Shown piece after piece: positions 40,531 through 52,014 of a stretch of 64,000 nt of DNA. The DNA is from Ursus arctos. Lineage: Eukaryota; Chordata; Mammalia; Carnivora; Ursidae. Position 1 is the stretch's first letter. Every line of letters begins with the position of its first letter. The translations under genes were made by a program, and so were the position numbers. The stretch is from the NCBI RefSeq assembly GCF_023065955.2, contig NW_026622886.1, positions 8,070,001-8,134,000 of the forward strand. Direction: 5' to 3'. The notes under the pieces were generated by a model. It saw nothing but the letters and a program-made list of their open reading frames with translations, was not told the origin of the DNA and ran no database searches.

Positions 40531-41440
40531 ATGAGTGGCAGGAAAAAAAAGAGAGAGGTGATCAGAGTATTACCGTCACAAATTCACCATTACAGAGGTT
40601 CTAGAATCTAGCTTCTTAAGTCAAGAAACTCCTCCAGGTTCAGTTTTCAGACTTGATCAGTCCCAGGGATACTATGATTCATAAGAGACCAGCAAGCTAA
40701 CCACAATTCCATTGTCTTTGCTTCCAATAAAATATTTAATTGTCACATAGGTTAGGGCACTCATATCAATGTGACCTCCATATTTTCCTCCTTAGAATCA
40801 GGGAACTTTGTGTGAGCCTAGTTTCTCATCAGAAGGTTGCTTTGTTGTGTATGGAGTCAGAACACAGGGATTAAGGTCATTGTAAGAAGGGTTTTTCAGC
40901 TGAGATACTGTGGAATTCTCCTCACTGAACTGAGGTGAAAGCTTTGCCATGGGAGTGACAATATTCACACCCACTGGCAAGAATCCCTCTTGCTGGAAGT
41001 TGACAATGCCGGACACACATTGCCAACTTTGGACTCTTTGGTCTTCCCATTTCTCTGCTCCAAACTTGCCACTCTTCCCTTCTTTCACCCAGACTTTTTC
41101 TGCACTGGGAATATTACAATCCATTTGGTTTCTGTGTTTTAGATTACAGTCACCATTCAATGATTCCTTCAAGTCAACTAATTTGGGTTCTAGATTTTGA
41201 ATGCTTCCCTTTCTGTGTCTTGATTTGCTGCCACAGATGGTCAAGTACATGTGTGGTGTGTGAGTTTATGGCTTCAGAGATAAGAAGACAAATAGCCTTC
41301 TTTCCAAGTTGTGGGTGGACTTTTCGTTATCATTGCTCCACCGACAATCTCTGTTTGCCTCACAACTTGTTTGTCACAGTGTGATTATCAGCTCTTTGGA
41401 GGAAAGGGACAGGATACTCTCCTTTCATCCCTGCTTCCTC
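40531..41440. other. Unique sequence
   Basis: Contains a 150-codon minus-strand open frame at 40798-41250 that I do not recognise and regard as chance. Confidence 0.45.
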
Positions 41441-41640
41441 CAGATATTCCCCAAACACTAATTAAGCATCCACTGCTACATGCTAGACACTGGAGATCTA
41501 ACAGTGAACAAGGCACAGACCTGCCCTCAAAAGAGTTCCTGTCCGTGGGAGAGAAAGACATGAAAACAAGAGTGGGTGGTACAGACTACAACAGGAGGAT
41601 CAAGTGTGCTGTGAGATCACAGTACCGGATCACCCAACGA
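41441..41640 (-). repeat. L2 LINE 3' end, antisense
   Basis: ATTAAGCATCCACTGCTACA, CTAACAGTGAACAAGGCACA, CTCAAAAGAGTTCCTGTCC. Confidence 0.75.
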
Positions 41641-41689
41641 GGGAATGGGAAGGTGTTTGGGAACCCATATGATGGTAAGAGCTAGGAGA

Positions 41690-41850
41690 GAACTGTAGGT
41701 CACCAAATCCAACCCTCTTATTTTACAGATATAGAAAAAGCCCCAGAGAGGTGGGCTTTTATATGGTCACATAGGATTATTGGCAAAAGCAAGACAAGAA
41801 ATCAGACCCTTTAGTACTAAATCATCTTCCCATCAATCCAGGCTTCTCTA
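41690..41850 (-). repeat. MIR SINE fragment, antisense
   Basis: CTTATTTTACAGATATAGAA, GGTCACATAGGATTATTGGC. Confidence 0.65.
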
Positions 41851-41944
41851 ATTGAGTGTAAATAATTATTTCCCTGCCCTGTAATATGCATTAGCTGTAG
41901 TATGGTAAGCTGAAAAAGATTTGTAAGACAAGAAAAAGAGAAGG

Positions 41945-42595
41945 GGACTCACATTAGTTGAGTACCAACTATGGATAAGTCCTTTCCAGTACAGTATTTT
42001 CTTCAATCCTCACAACCTTTGATAATAAGTATTATTTTATGTCTGTTTTATGGTTAAGAAAACCGAGACAAAAACAGTAACTCAAAAAAATATGTGCACT
42101 CCTGTGTTCACTGTCATATTAGTTACAAGAGCCAAGATGTGGAAACAACCTAAGTGCCCATTGATGGATAAGTGGATAAATTAATTGTAATACACACACA
42201 CACACACACATATACATATAAGGGAATATTATTCAGCCATAAAAAAGAAAGAAATGTTGCCATTTGCAACAACACAGATGGATCCCAAGGGTATTGTGCT
42301 GAGTGAAACAAGTCAGAGAAAGACACATGCCATATGATCTCTCTTATATGTGAAATTTAAAAACAAACAAAACAAAAAAACAGTTCATCGATACAGGGAA
42401 TAGGACATAGATACGGGGGCGGGGGCAGGGAATGGGTGAAGGGAGTCACAAGGTAAAAGAAAAAACAGAAAACTGAGGCACAAAGAAGTTAAGTTGCATG
42501 TTCGGTTTCTTACAAGCAAGATAGAGGCAGAGCTGTGATTCAGACCCAGGGGTCTCTTTCCAAACCAATGCTACTTCTGGAACCTGAAAATCACT
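41945..42595 (-). repeat. MIR SINE, antisense, split by an L1
   Basis: 5' half 41945-42086 (GAGTACCAACTATGGATAAG, TTCAATCCTCACAACCTTTG). 3' half resumes at about 42465 (ACTGAGGCACAAAGAAGTTA, GTGATTCAGACCCAGGGGTC). Confidence 0.85.
42087..42465 (+). mobile_element. L1 LINE 3' part, sense, inserted in a MIR
   Basis: GATGTGGAAACAACCTAAGT, GGAATATTATTCAGCCATAA, GTATTGTGCTGAGTGAAACA, CATATGATCTCTCTTATATG and a G-rich 3' UTR. A CA array (42192-42210) has grown inside. Confidence 0.88.
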
Positions 42596-43039
42596 ATATA
42601 TACCCTCAGGGTCACCAGGACATTGGAAGAGCTAATGATTTCCTCTTTGTCTTCTGGGTTCTCTTTGAGGGCTCAGAGCTCTTGATCATTGTTGGAACCA
42701 AGCAGAGGGAGTCACAGTACCTCCCACTGAGGGCTGGAGAGGGACTTGTATCATCAGGCAGGTGAGATGCATCTCTTGTTTTGCCTGGTTAGCAGTGGAG
42801 AGAAGGCAGGAGCAATCACAGAGCAGGCAATTTCTGGGGGTGTAGGTGTGCCCTTTCTTACTCAGAATTTGGATGGATGCCACAGGAACATTACATTTGC
42901 ATTACAAAGAAAGGCCCGAATCCAGAAGCAAACTGATAGAATACTGATCAGTACATTTTTAACAGCCATTGAATATGGCTTCGTATCCTCTTGAAATTTC
43001 AAACATGAGATTGAGGCAATGTACCAGGTTTTCCTTCCA
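42596..43039. other. Unique sequence
   Basis: Nothing recognised. Confidence 0.5.
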
Positions 43040-43400
43040 GTTCTACCACACACAAAATCTGGGTGACTGTAAGTAAATCAATGAACCCCTTTTCTTCAAA
43101 TGTAAAACCAAGGGGTTGGACTTTATGATCTCTCAAAACTCCTCAGTGGAATATTTTGGAAGGAGACTGACAAAAGGGTCAAGTTTTACATCAGTAAAAC
43201 TGGGTTTTAATCCTTCACTTTTTCACAATGACCTTGAACAAGTTCCTTAACCTCTCTGAGCCTCAGATATCTAGTGGTAAAATAGAGGAGAGATTCATAC
43301 CTCCTAGGACTTTCATGAAGATCAATGAGGTGTGGTGAGTAAGGCACTTGGCACAGCGCCTGGCACATGATAAATTCTTGCTGAGAACCTATGTGCACCA
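43040..43400 (+). repeat. Two MIR SINEs, sense
   Basis: A partial copy at 43040-43150 (CTTCAAATGTAAAACCAAGG). A fuller one at 43180-43400 (AACAAGTTCCTTAACCTCTC, CAGCGCCTGGCACATGATAA). Confidence 0.85.
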
Positions 43401-43579
43401 GGATGTGACCCTACAGGTATAGGGATGAATGAGGCCTCTGCCTTCAAGTAACCTGTAGTCTAAAGATCTGTTGATTAAGGATGAGTGTGTTCCCATATCC
43501 CCTTTGACCATGTAAGTAATACCCAAAGAAGGGATGGGGTAAAAGGAAGAAGAAAAGAAAACAAACAAACAAACAAAAA

Positions 43580-43845
43580 GATGGTAGTAATAGTGAATTC
43601 TTACAGAGTACCTACTGGGTGCTAGGTGTTCTTCTAAGCAGTTTGCATATATTAATTCATAGCAAAAACTGAGGTAGGTGGAATTATCCTCACAATCCCT
43701 GTTTTCTTCAGATACTGAAACAAAGGTACAGAGAGCTTATATAACTTGCTCAGGGCAACATGGTCAGGATGCTGCAGTGCTGGAATTGGACACCAGAACA
43801 GTCTGGCCCAAGAGCCCACGCTCTTAACCACCCCACCAGCCTGCT
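43580..43845 (-). repeat. MIR SINE, antisense, near complete
   Basis: GAGTACCTACTGGGTGCTAG, GCATATATTAATTCATAGC, AAGGTACAGAGAGCTTATAT, CACGCTCTTAACCACC. Confidence 0.9.
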
Positions 43846-44089
43846 TTTTCCCAGGGAAGGTGAGCACGCAGAAAGTAACAAGGATACAAAGTGGCAGATG
43901 CCCAGTGCCTGTCACCAGTGGGTCTTGTTTTTCCAAAATGCCTCCTATCCACAGATCTAGGGGTGTGAGAACATGAATGAGATGTGGTCCCGATCAGAAG
44001 GGACACTTAGTAGGGCAGGGAGCACCTCCGCAGGCCCTCCTGGAGAATAATACTCAGTGAGTTCAGTGTGATTTCCAGCCCTCAGGATG

Positions 44090-44230
44090 AGCACGGAAGC
44101 TGGTGAATCAGAACACTTGTTCAAGTCCCATCTGGTCCATCTACCAAATTTCTCTCTAGCTTATACTTACACTCTATAAAGGGAAGACAAACATCTAATT
44201 CACAGAGCTATTTTCAAGGATTAAATCATA
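44090..44230 (+). repeat. MIR SINE, sense, diverged
   Basis: CTTGTTCAAGTCCCATCTGG, TATTTTCAAGGATTAAATCA. Confidence 0.65.
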
Positions 44231-44520
44231 AATAACTAACACTGACTGAGCACTTACTATGTGCCAGGCCCTGTTCTATGTACTTGACAGATATAAATCT
44301 ATTTAACTTCCACAACTCTGTGATGTAGGGGCTGTTATTATCATGCCCATTTTACAGAAAGGAAAGCCGAGGCACAGAGAGGTTTAGCAACTTCCACACA
44401 TAATTCCACCACACATTTAACACAACTTCCACACGTTCCACCACACAATTAGTAAGTGGTGTAACCAGAATTCTAAGTTCAGACTCCAATGCTGGGCATC
44501 TCATCACCTCTCTATACTCT
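44231..44520 (-). repeat. MIR SINE, antisense, with an internal duplication
   Basis: GAGCACTTACTATGTGCCAG, CCATTTTACAGAAAGGAAAG, GAGGCACAGAGAGGTTTAGC. A unit of about 32-35 bases starting CAACTTCCACAC is doubled at 44388-44447. Confidence 0.93.
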
Positions 44521-45079
44521 AATGGGTTGAAAACATTTTGTAAACACTAAATGGTATTGTTGCTCTGTTTTCATAACCATGTCTTAGATCTTTGTTCTGC
44601 TGGTTCCTTGCCCTGGAGTGCCTTTTCTCCTCTCGCCTGGCTATCTCTTTCTTGTCCAGAGGACTGAAGAGCGGGCTTTGAAGCACTCACAGGCGTGATG
44701 GAACCAGCTCACACTGGCTTATGAGAGCCTGGTGGTTAGATTTCCTGGAATCTTTTGAGTCAGTTGTTAAACATAGGCATTATTAAAAATTTAATTATAT
44801 CAACTTATAATCAAATGAATTATATTAAAAATGTGGTAATGAATACTTAAAACTCATCACTTCCTAATTATTTAAATACATTATACTCTCATCTGTGGTC
44901 TTGAGGAGATGTCCGGCTATTGCGTCAGTGCAGTGGAAGTATTGTATCATTGTGGCTGCTACCAGTGACATCCGCTGGTAACTTTAAATTGACCATGATG
45001 GGAGTATTTATACCACAGCAATTGGCAGATACCACAAGTTAGGCTTTTTGTCCTGGAGAGCTGCTGGTAAATATTCACC

Positions 45080-45305
45080 CACACACTGCTGCGATTTCTT
45101 AACTGTGTGATCTTGGACAAGGAATCTTCCTGTGCCTCAGTTTTCCCATCTAATAAAATAACGACAGCATTTGGTGTCTATCTCACAGAATTGTGAGGAA
45201 TAAACAAGATGATACGTGGAAAGGATTTAGCAGAACACCTGGCACAGAGTCAGCCATCAATGAATGGCCACTGTCAATATTAATATTAAGACAGTATTAT
45301 TATTA
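45080..45305 (+). repeat. MIR SINE, sense, near complete
   Basis: TTAACTGTGTGATCTTGGAC, TGTGCCTCAGTTTTCCCATC, GAACACCTGGCACAGAGTCA, with an ATT-rich tail. Confidence 0.93.
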
Positions 45306-45384
45306 GGCATCATCTCCTACCAGTGGCCTTTCCTTCCACCCAAGCTGGGTGCCACCCATCAAGGATGAGCTCTGACTTGATATT

Positions 45385-45540
45385 CACCACACTACTTTGG
45401 GATTGTCTGTTTCCGTGGCATTTTCCCTTTTTAGAAAGTGAGCTAATAATGACAGAGGGGAATTGAGTTTTCTCTTCTGAGCACTTAGTCCAATGCCTGA
45501 CACTCAGTAGGTCCTCCATAAAACTGTTAGATTGAATTAT
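45385..45540 (+). repeat. L2 LINE 3' terminus
   Basis: CACTTAGTCCAATGCCTGAC then ACTCAGTAGGTCCTCCATAA. Confidence 0.75.
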
Positions 45541-46430
45541 TAGTGAAGGGAGAGTTCAGAAGTACTGAAAAAGATCACTGAAAGAATTAGGAAACTTGGA
45601 AGCTTCTCTACTCACATTACAAACTTTTAAGAAACTCTTCTTCACATCGAAGCATTACTGGAATATTTCTGTTTAGGGTTCATGCCTTGGGAGTACCTTA
45701 TAATAGGTCATTTTAGAATTTTAAAAACTAAAGGCCCCCTGACTTGGTGCCCAGAGAGACCCACCACACACTGAACTCTGTTTTATAACGAAGCTTTCAG
45801 TGTATATGCTATGGCGCCCCTATGCCAGCCTTAGTGTGTCAAGTAGGGATATGACCAGTAACTTTCCAAACGTCTTGAAGGTAGCTGGAACTGCCTCTGC
45901 CTCAAGTATTTAGAGAAAAAAAAAGATCTTGATGTCACATCAACAAACTCTGAAAGAGATTGCACATACCTGGAGTGCTTTCCAAGGCCTGGGAGCCAGT
46001 GATTGGAGGCAATTTCAGGGGGAAATGAGGGGAGAGGCTGAAGGCATGTTGAAAAATCATTTTTTGTCTGTTGTTCCTTTGTATGAACTGGTTGCTGGCT
46101 TATGCAACGCCCAGTAATTAAAATGGCTGGAATGCTTTGCATTTTTACAGCAACGTGAAGGCGGCTTGGAGGCCTGGAGCTAGAGCCAGATGGAGGGGGG
46201 CCCAGTGATCCTGCCCTGGCTGCCCCTTGGCCTGGCAGAGGTGGCTGACATCTGCCTTGGGGTGGAGGAGGTGGCAGGGAGGAGGGAGGAAGTCAATGCA
46301 GCTAGGAGTAGCTCCCACTATTCTCCCCCTCCTCTGGGCAGGTGAATCCAGGTGCACTGCCTCTAGAATGAAGATATGCATGGACCACCCACCTTCTAGA
46401 AGTCTATAATGATTAGTGGTGCTGCCTAGG
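45541..46430. other. Unique sequence
   Basis: No element or exon recognised. Confidence 0.5.
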
Positions 46431-46529
46431 AATGATAAACAATGATGAACCCATCTTTTATTAAATATCTACACTGTGCCAGGTCCCAAACTAATAGCAT
46501 CACATGTATTATCTGCCTTCACACATACA
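46431..46529 (-). repeat. MIR fragment, antisense
   Basis: AATATCTACACTGTGCCAGG then AGCATCACATGTATTATCTG. Confidence 0.65.
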
Positions 46530-47050
46530 CACCAATCACATGTCATTCTAATGCTTAAAAATCTTTATAGATCCCTAGTGCATTTAAAATGAATTCCAAA
46601 TGCCTCACCCTTTCATACCCAGTGTGCTTTAGTCCCTGCTCTCACCGCCGTTATATCCCCCACTCCCCCTCAAGCTTACTGGGAACATCCTCTCACCACG
46701 CTGAGCTCAGTCCAGCTACCCTGCTTCCTCCCTAGGCCTCCCCCATGTCTTGCCAACACCAGCTCCTTCTTATTCAGCTTCCGGCTCAGATGTTCGTCAC
46801 CTTCTCAGAAATGTCTGCCATGGCAAGTAGCACAACCATCCCCAGTCACTCATGGCTCCCATCATCCCATTTTTCAGATTTATTTTTTTTCAGTACTTAT
46901 CACTATCGGGAAAAACCTTGTTTGTTTATATGTTTACTCATTGTCTTTTCCAACTAGAATGGAAATTCCTTGAGGGTAGGACCCTCATAGGTCTTGTTCG
47001 CTGCTGTATCTGTAACACCTAGATCTGTGTTTAGTAAATATCTATCAAGA
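46530..47050 (+). repeat. L2 LINE 3' part, sense
   Basis: CAAATGCCTCACCCTTTCAT, GTTCGTCACCTTCTCAGAAA, CAGTACTTATCACTATCGGG, AACTAGAATGGAAATTCCTT, TGTTTAGTAAATATC. Confidence 0.88.
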
Positions 47051-47225
47051 TAATGGATCTTTGCAACAACTCAGCAAGCTAGATGTCATTGTCATTGTCC
47101 TCATATTCCAGATGCAAAAACCGAAGTTTAAGGAGATTAAGTCATTTGCCCAAGGTCATCCCCTAGGAACTGATGTCACCAAGATCTAACTGCAAAATCC
47201 ATGTTTTGGGATAAGTATGCACAAC
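47051..47225 (-). repeat. MIR SINE, antisense
   Basis: CAACAACTCAGCAAGCTAG, TCATTTGCCCAAGGTCATCC. Confidence 0.78.
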
Positions 47226-47360
47226 ATTCCCCCATGGACATCTACTTTAGAAAATAGTGGAAAGATGATGTCTGTATATCAAGAGAAGGAACCAGGACTC
47301 AAGGCTGACTATTAGCCATTTAGTCATATAATGGCAGTAGCACCAAGAATTAAGACTGTA

Positions 47361-47554
47361 GGGGCGCCTGGGTGGCACAGCGGTTAAGTGTCTGCCTTCG
47401 GCTCAGGGCGTGATCCCGGTGTTATGGGATCGAGCCCCACATCAGGCTCCTCCGCTATGAGCCTGCTTCTTCCTCTCCCACTCCCCCTGCTCTGTTCACT
47501 CTCGCTGGCTGTCTCTATCTCTGTCGAATAAATAAATAAAATCTTTAAAAAAAA
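47361..47554 (+). mobile_element. Young CAN-SINE with perfect 16-base duplication
   Basis: Complete element from GGGGCGCCTGGGTGGCACAG to a 10-A tail. Flanked by identical copies of AAGAATTAAGACTGTA (47345-47360, 47555-47570). The bear-like subtype; the perfect duplication implies a recent insertion. Confidence 0.98.
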
Positions 47555-47589
47555 AAGAATTAAGACTGTAAGTTCTTGATGGGAACTCA

Positions 47590-47660
47590 TGATACTGGTT
47601 CTAAGTCCTGCCACCTGTGTGACTTTGGATGAGTTCAATATCCTCTCTGGGTGCCGTTTG
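47590..47660 (+). repeat. MIR fragment, sense
   Basis: GTCCTGCCACCTGTGTGACT then GGATGAGTTCAATATCCTCT. Confidence 0.6.
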
Positions 47661-48124
47661 GCATGTGCAGAGAGGTTCTGCTTCTGCTTCCCCAGGAGAC
47701 AATTACATGACAGTGTGTGAAGTCCCAGCACTCCCGAGTCTCTCTCCTGCCCTGGGATGGTGAGGCTGGTGTGCCCATGGATCCTTGGAGTGGAAGCTGT
47801 ATCTTGGGGAAAAGACACTCGCTGTCCCTGACCATGGGCATGTGCCTGCCTGGAGGTAACTTCAGGAATAAGCAGCTGGATTGAGAAACTAGCTTTTAAA
47901 GCCTTCAGGGGTATTGGAGGATGGACAAACATGGCTAACTGAGGATGCCCCCACTGCTCCTATCTCTGTTCAAGCACTGCCTCCCTGAGAAAGCCTGACT
48001 GTCCAGCCTGGCCTTTTCAGCCTCAGGGTCTGCCCCAGCCTCACTCCCACTCGGACTTCATTCTCAGTAAAGAGGATCGGTACCTTCCTCATCCTGACAC
48101 AAGTTGCATCTTCGTCCCGCCATT
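47661..48124. other. Mostly unique sequence
   Basis: A possible L2-like piece (TGAGAAAGCCTGACTGTCC) near 47960-48060; otherwise nothing. Confidence 0.45.
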
Positions 48125-48410
48125 GGCTTTTTCAAAGCCTTTCTATTTTGATATAATTCCAACTCACAGAAAGGTTGCAAGAATAGTTCAAAGAATTACC
48201 AGAGAACTTTCACCCAGATTCCCCAAGTGTTAACATATATTGCATTTCCTCTTTCCCTCCTTCAGTTCTCCCTCCCCTCTCTCTCACACACACTTAGACA
48301 CACACACACACACACACACCCATACACAACTTAAGAGTAAGCTGCAGAGATGATGCCTCTTTACCTCTAAATATTTCAGTGTTGATTCTCTAAATGCAAG
48401 GGCACTATCA
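48125..48410. repeat. Old L1M 3' UTR piece with CA array
   Basis: TTTGATATAATTCCAACTCA, CAGAAAGGTTGCAAGAATAG, AGAGTAAGCTGCAGAGATGA belong to a common old L1M 3' region. CA array at 48298-48319. Confidence 0.65.
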
Positions 48411-48449
48411 GCCTTGAAGTCCAGAGCAAGTTAGCCCCTGGACGTCAGC

Positions 48450-48680
48450 CCCTGGGGCTTGCATTCCAAACCTCAACTCTACCTGTTACTAACTGTATGC
48501 ATTTATGCAGAAGATTTCACTTCTTGGGACTTCAGCTTCCTGATCTATAAATGGGGGACACTAAGAGCACCTAACTCATAAGGCCAATGGGAGAATTCAT
48601 GAGATAACCCATTCTGAGGAATCAGCACTGTGCTTGGAACATGGGATTAAAAGTGCATAGTAAGTAAATGGGGTGGTGTT
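48450..48680 (+). repeat. MIR SINE, sense
   Basis: CCAAACCTCAACTCTACCTG, GACTTCAGCTTCCTGATCTA, GCACTGTGCTTGGAACATGG. Confidence 0.85.
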
Positions 48681-48779
48681 TTGCTAGAATGCTTTGGGTT
48701 TTTTCTTCTTTGAAGTTGTTTGGATTCCTTGGATTTCTCCTTCTCCTTCAGGCCAATTCTCATAAAAATAGCAAGATAG

Positions 48780-49075
48780 GTTCAGTCACTGATTCACCCC
48801 TTATTTACTGAGCACCCATGCCAGGTCTGACCCTGCTCTGGGTAGTCAGCAGCAAACAAGGCAGGTGCAGTCCCTAGCCTTGGAGCCCATATTTCCATGG
48901 TGGAGACAGACAGCAGACATGAAACAAATAGATGAACCATTTCAGTCGTAAGTGCCATGAAGAAGGTAAAGCCGAGTGACTGGGAGCCAGCGAGCATGCG
49001 GGGAACTCCTTTAGTCAGGGTAACCAGAGAAGACTTCTCTGATGTGATAAAACTTCAGCTAGATACTTTTAATCT
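48780..49075 (-). repeat. L2 LINE 3' part, antisense
   Basis: TTATTTACTGAGCACCCATG, GCAGCAAACAAGGCAGGTGC, CCAGAGAAGACTTCTCTGAT. Confidence 0.85.
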
Positions 49076-49194
49076 AAGAAAGTGCCTCCTGGGAAAATGT
49101 CAGACACAATTTCATTGCTCAATAAATGTTCTCCTCATGACTGAATATAAGATAGACTGCGTGAGAGTTTTAAATCCTCCCATAAGTGCACAAT

Positions 49195-49390
49195 GATGGG
49201 AGCATGCCCTTCTCTACCATCTATTTGGATCCATGCACTTTCCATATATTATCCCATCAGCCTTCCTGAACTTGTGAAGCAGGTGTCATTCACCTCATTT
49301 AACAGATGAGGGGACTGAGGTTCAGAGAAGCAAGTTCATTTGCCCAAAAGTAAAGAGAACATGAGGGGAACCTCTGACAGCATGTAGCTC
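49195..49390 (-). repeat. MIR SINE, antisense
   Basis: GAAGCAGGTGTCATTCACCT, ACAGATGAGGGGACTGAGGT. Confidence 0.85.
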
Positions 49391-50039
49391 CAAAACTCCT
49401 CAATGGCAACCTCTTACTACTCCCAAGTACAAAAATGGCAGGTTTTAATTAGAGGGAAGAGTGCTGCACTGGCGTTGGAAGGCATGCTTCCAGCCCTGGC
49501 TCTGCTACATATGAGGCATGCAGTCTCGGTAGAACCGTCCATTACATGCAGTGGTACTGGCTGCTCCCTCGCATCCCCTCCAGCTGTAAGAGGTCAGCTC
49601 ACCTGTTGGGTTTTTTTTTTTTTTTTCTTCCTCTGACTCCTCTTTAATGGAGAAAAGTAACACAAAGAGGAAAGAAAATTAGGAGGAACACAGATGAGCT
49701 GCAGGCATCACCCCCCCCCCCCAAGTAGGCATTCCTGGAGCCGGAGAGTGGGTTTGCCTCAGAGGGCAGCACAGAAGGGAGACATGACTCTGCCTCATGA
49801 CATCCAGCCCAGTACTTTGTGCGCATCTGTAGGGGCTCCAGCCCTGCTCTCATATGAACAGGTGCCTTCGTTCTCTAACACCAATTAGAAGAGCCCTGAC
49901 ATTATTTCACAGCCACACCTCATATAGCATGCAAATAATGCCTTCTGTGATCTGCTGTTCAGTTTCAGGAACTCCTGTTTCCAGTAGGCCACTGACATAT
50001 TCAAGTTTCCAAAGTAGGGTGAATGTGGGAGAGGTACTA
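49391..50039. other. Unique sequence with a T-run and C-run
   Basis: A MIR-like head near 49450-49510. 16 T at 49611-49626 and 13 C at 49710-49722. Confidence 0.5.
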
Positions 50040-50590
50040 TGGTGGCTGGTTGACCGTTAGTTATCTGTTGCTGCATGATGATATTATCCCACACTTAGTG
50101 GCTCACTTCAAACAACACACATTTGTTATCTCATGGATTCTGTGGGTCAGGAGTCCAGGCCTGGCTTCCCTGGGTCCTCTGCAAGGCCACACTCAAGATG
50201 TTAGGTGGGGCTGCAATTTCACCTGGGACTCCACTGAGGAAGAATCTACTCCTTTGCTCATATGACTATTGGCAACATTCAGTTTCCAGTTTCTCTCTGG
50301 CTATGGGCTAGAATTCACCCTCAGGTCCTTGCCATGTGACTCCATAGGCAGCTTCCTATACTGCAGCTTGCTTCTTCAAAGCCATCAGGAAAGCATCTCC
50401 TCCCAAGACAGACATTACAGTCTTATACAATATGGTCACATAGACATAAAAACATACATCCGGTCACCTTTGCCATATTCCATTGGTGGAAAGCTTTTCA
50501 TAGACCCTGCCCACACTCAGGGGTGGGGAGGGATTATGCAAGAATGGGAATACCAGGAGGAGGGGATCATGGGAACCACATTGGCTCACC
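50040..50590 (+). mobile_element. Probable MaLR (MLT1-like) LTR
   Basis: Begins GTTAGTTATCTGTTGCTGCA, continues CTTCAAACAACACACATTTG, CTGTGGGTCAGGAGTCCAGG and ends near GAATACCAGGAGGAGGGGAT. Length and end pattern fit a solitary MaLR-type LTR. No internal retroviral sequence is seen. Confidence 0.65.
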
Positions 50591-50689
50591 CTCCAAACAG
50601 AGTGATCAGACAGAGTGTTGAAAGCCCTGGAAATCATGGGTACAAAGAACAGTTGAAAGCACTTGAAATGTTTAACCTGAGAAAGAAGA

Positions 50690-50895
50690 AAATAATATTG
50701 ACAAACACTGAGGACTTTTCATAGATCAGCTCACTTAACCCTCATACAACCCTATAAGGTAGATACTGTTATCCCCATTTTACAGGTAGGAAAACTGAGG
50801 CACAGATAGTTCAAGCAACATGCCAAAGTGACACAGCTCTTGAATAGTATTGCTGGAAGTTGAAACCAAGCAGTCTGCTTCCAGGGTTCATGCCT
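50690..50895 (-). repeat. MIR SINE, antisense, well preserved
   Basis: CTTAACCCTCATACAACCCT, ATCCCCATTTTACAGGTAGG, AAAACTGAGGCACAGATAGT. Confidence 0.95.
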
Positions 50896-51179
50896 AGTAA
50901 GGATTGTCAGTCAGAAGATGAGGTTGAGTTCCCCCCAAAAGACTCTAGGACCAAAGGCTAAAAGCTATTAGGTGGTAGATTTGGGGTTTATGATGATAAA
51001 GAGCAGTAAATCTGTGGGTTCTGATGAAGTTTGAGCTCCATGTCATGGGGGAGTGAGAGGTGTTTCAACTGAAGGCTGCCCAGCCATATCTCAGAGATGG
51101 TGTGGAGAGGATTCCTGCATAGTAAAGAATGCTGGGCAAGACATCCTTTAAGCTCTCTTTAAATCAGAGGATTAAAGAA
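50896..51179. other. Unique sequence
   Basis: Nothing recognised. Confidence 0.45.
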
Positions 51180-51370
51180 GATTTTTAAACTGCAACCTCA
51201 AGGCCAGATTTCATCCACCGATGGCTTTTTTTTTTTTTTTTTTTTGGTTTATGCAGCACTTTTGTTTTCTTTTTTTTTTTTTTAACATAATCTGCAAACT
51301 TTCAGGAAAATTTAGATTTCCAGCTTCTCCTGAAAAATTAGAAGCTCTGAGTCCATATTACCAGGGCATA
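51180..51370. repeat. Fossil DNA transposon with T-runs
   Basis: AAGGCCAGATTTCATCCACC and CCAGCTTCTCCTGAAAAATT resemble the element at 22290-22470. T-runs at 51226-51245 and 51270-51283. Confidence 0.5.
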
Positions 51371-52007
51371 GTTAGCAGGTGCTGAGGAGTGCCTGTCCTG
51401 GTTAAGCTAGGCAAATGTGCTCCCGCACACCACGATCCCCACCACTCCCTGTTGTCTCTTCAACTGAGGCTGTAAGTCTGTTACTTCTCATACTGGCCAG
51501 TTTCAAGGCCCCAGACGGCACCATAAACTCGTAGGCCAGGCATTCAGGCCATACAAACCATGGTCACAGGAGGAAGCAAAGGAGGAGCTAGTGACCATGT
51601 GAGAAGCTCAGCAAACACAGGAAGTGAGCCAGAGGACAAAAGTATCAGGGGCTCAGCCTCTGCTGGGAACCGAGACCAAGCTCCTCACCTCACTGGGAAA
51701 GACAGTTCTGGTCCCATTGGTCCTTGGAGGATCTAGTGAGATCCTGGAGAACAGAGCCAACTAACTCCTAAACATCTTTTGGAGCCCAGATCCATAGACT
51801 AAGGGAAGCCAGATTTTTTGTTAGAACTACAAGACCTGAAAACCCATTTGTCTTCCTTCTTATCGGGGAATTTGCCTTCAGAAATGATTTTAAAGGGGCA
51901 AAAAAAAAAATCCAACCTTTGAGAAAATAGAAAGGGGAGGACTCATGGAGGAAAAGCTTCGCTGTGAGGTAGAGTTTTTTGCTGATGCTTTTTTCTGTTT
52001 TAAAAAG
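51371..52007. other. Unique sequence
   Basis: Nothing recognised. Confidence 0.5.
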
Positions 52008-52014
52008 AAAGCTA

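Noticed and set aside
40798..41250. 150-codon open frame on the minus strand with varied, protein-like composition
   Set aside because: A few frames of this length are expected by chance in 64 kb. I recognise no family, no clear splice sites, no poly-A tail or duplication of a retrocopy. A protein search would settle it.
50269..50724. 151-codon plus-strand open frame
   Set aside because: Lies in the 3' half of a probable LTR and runs into a MIR; no coding features.
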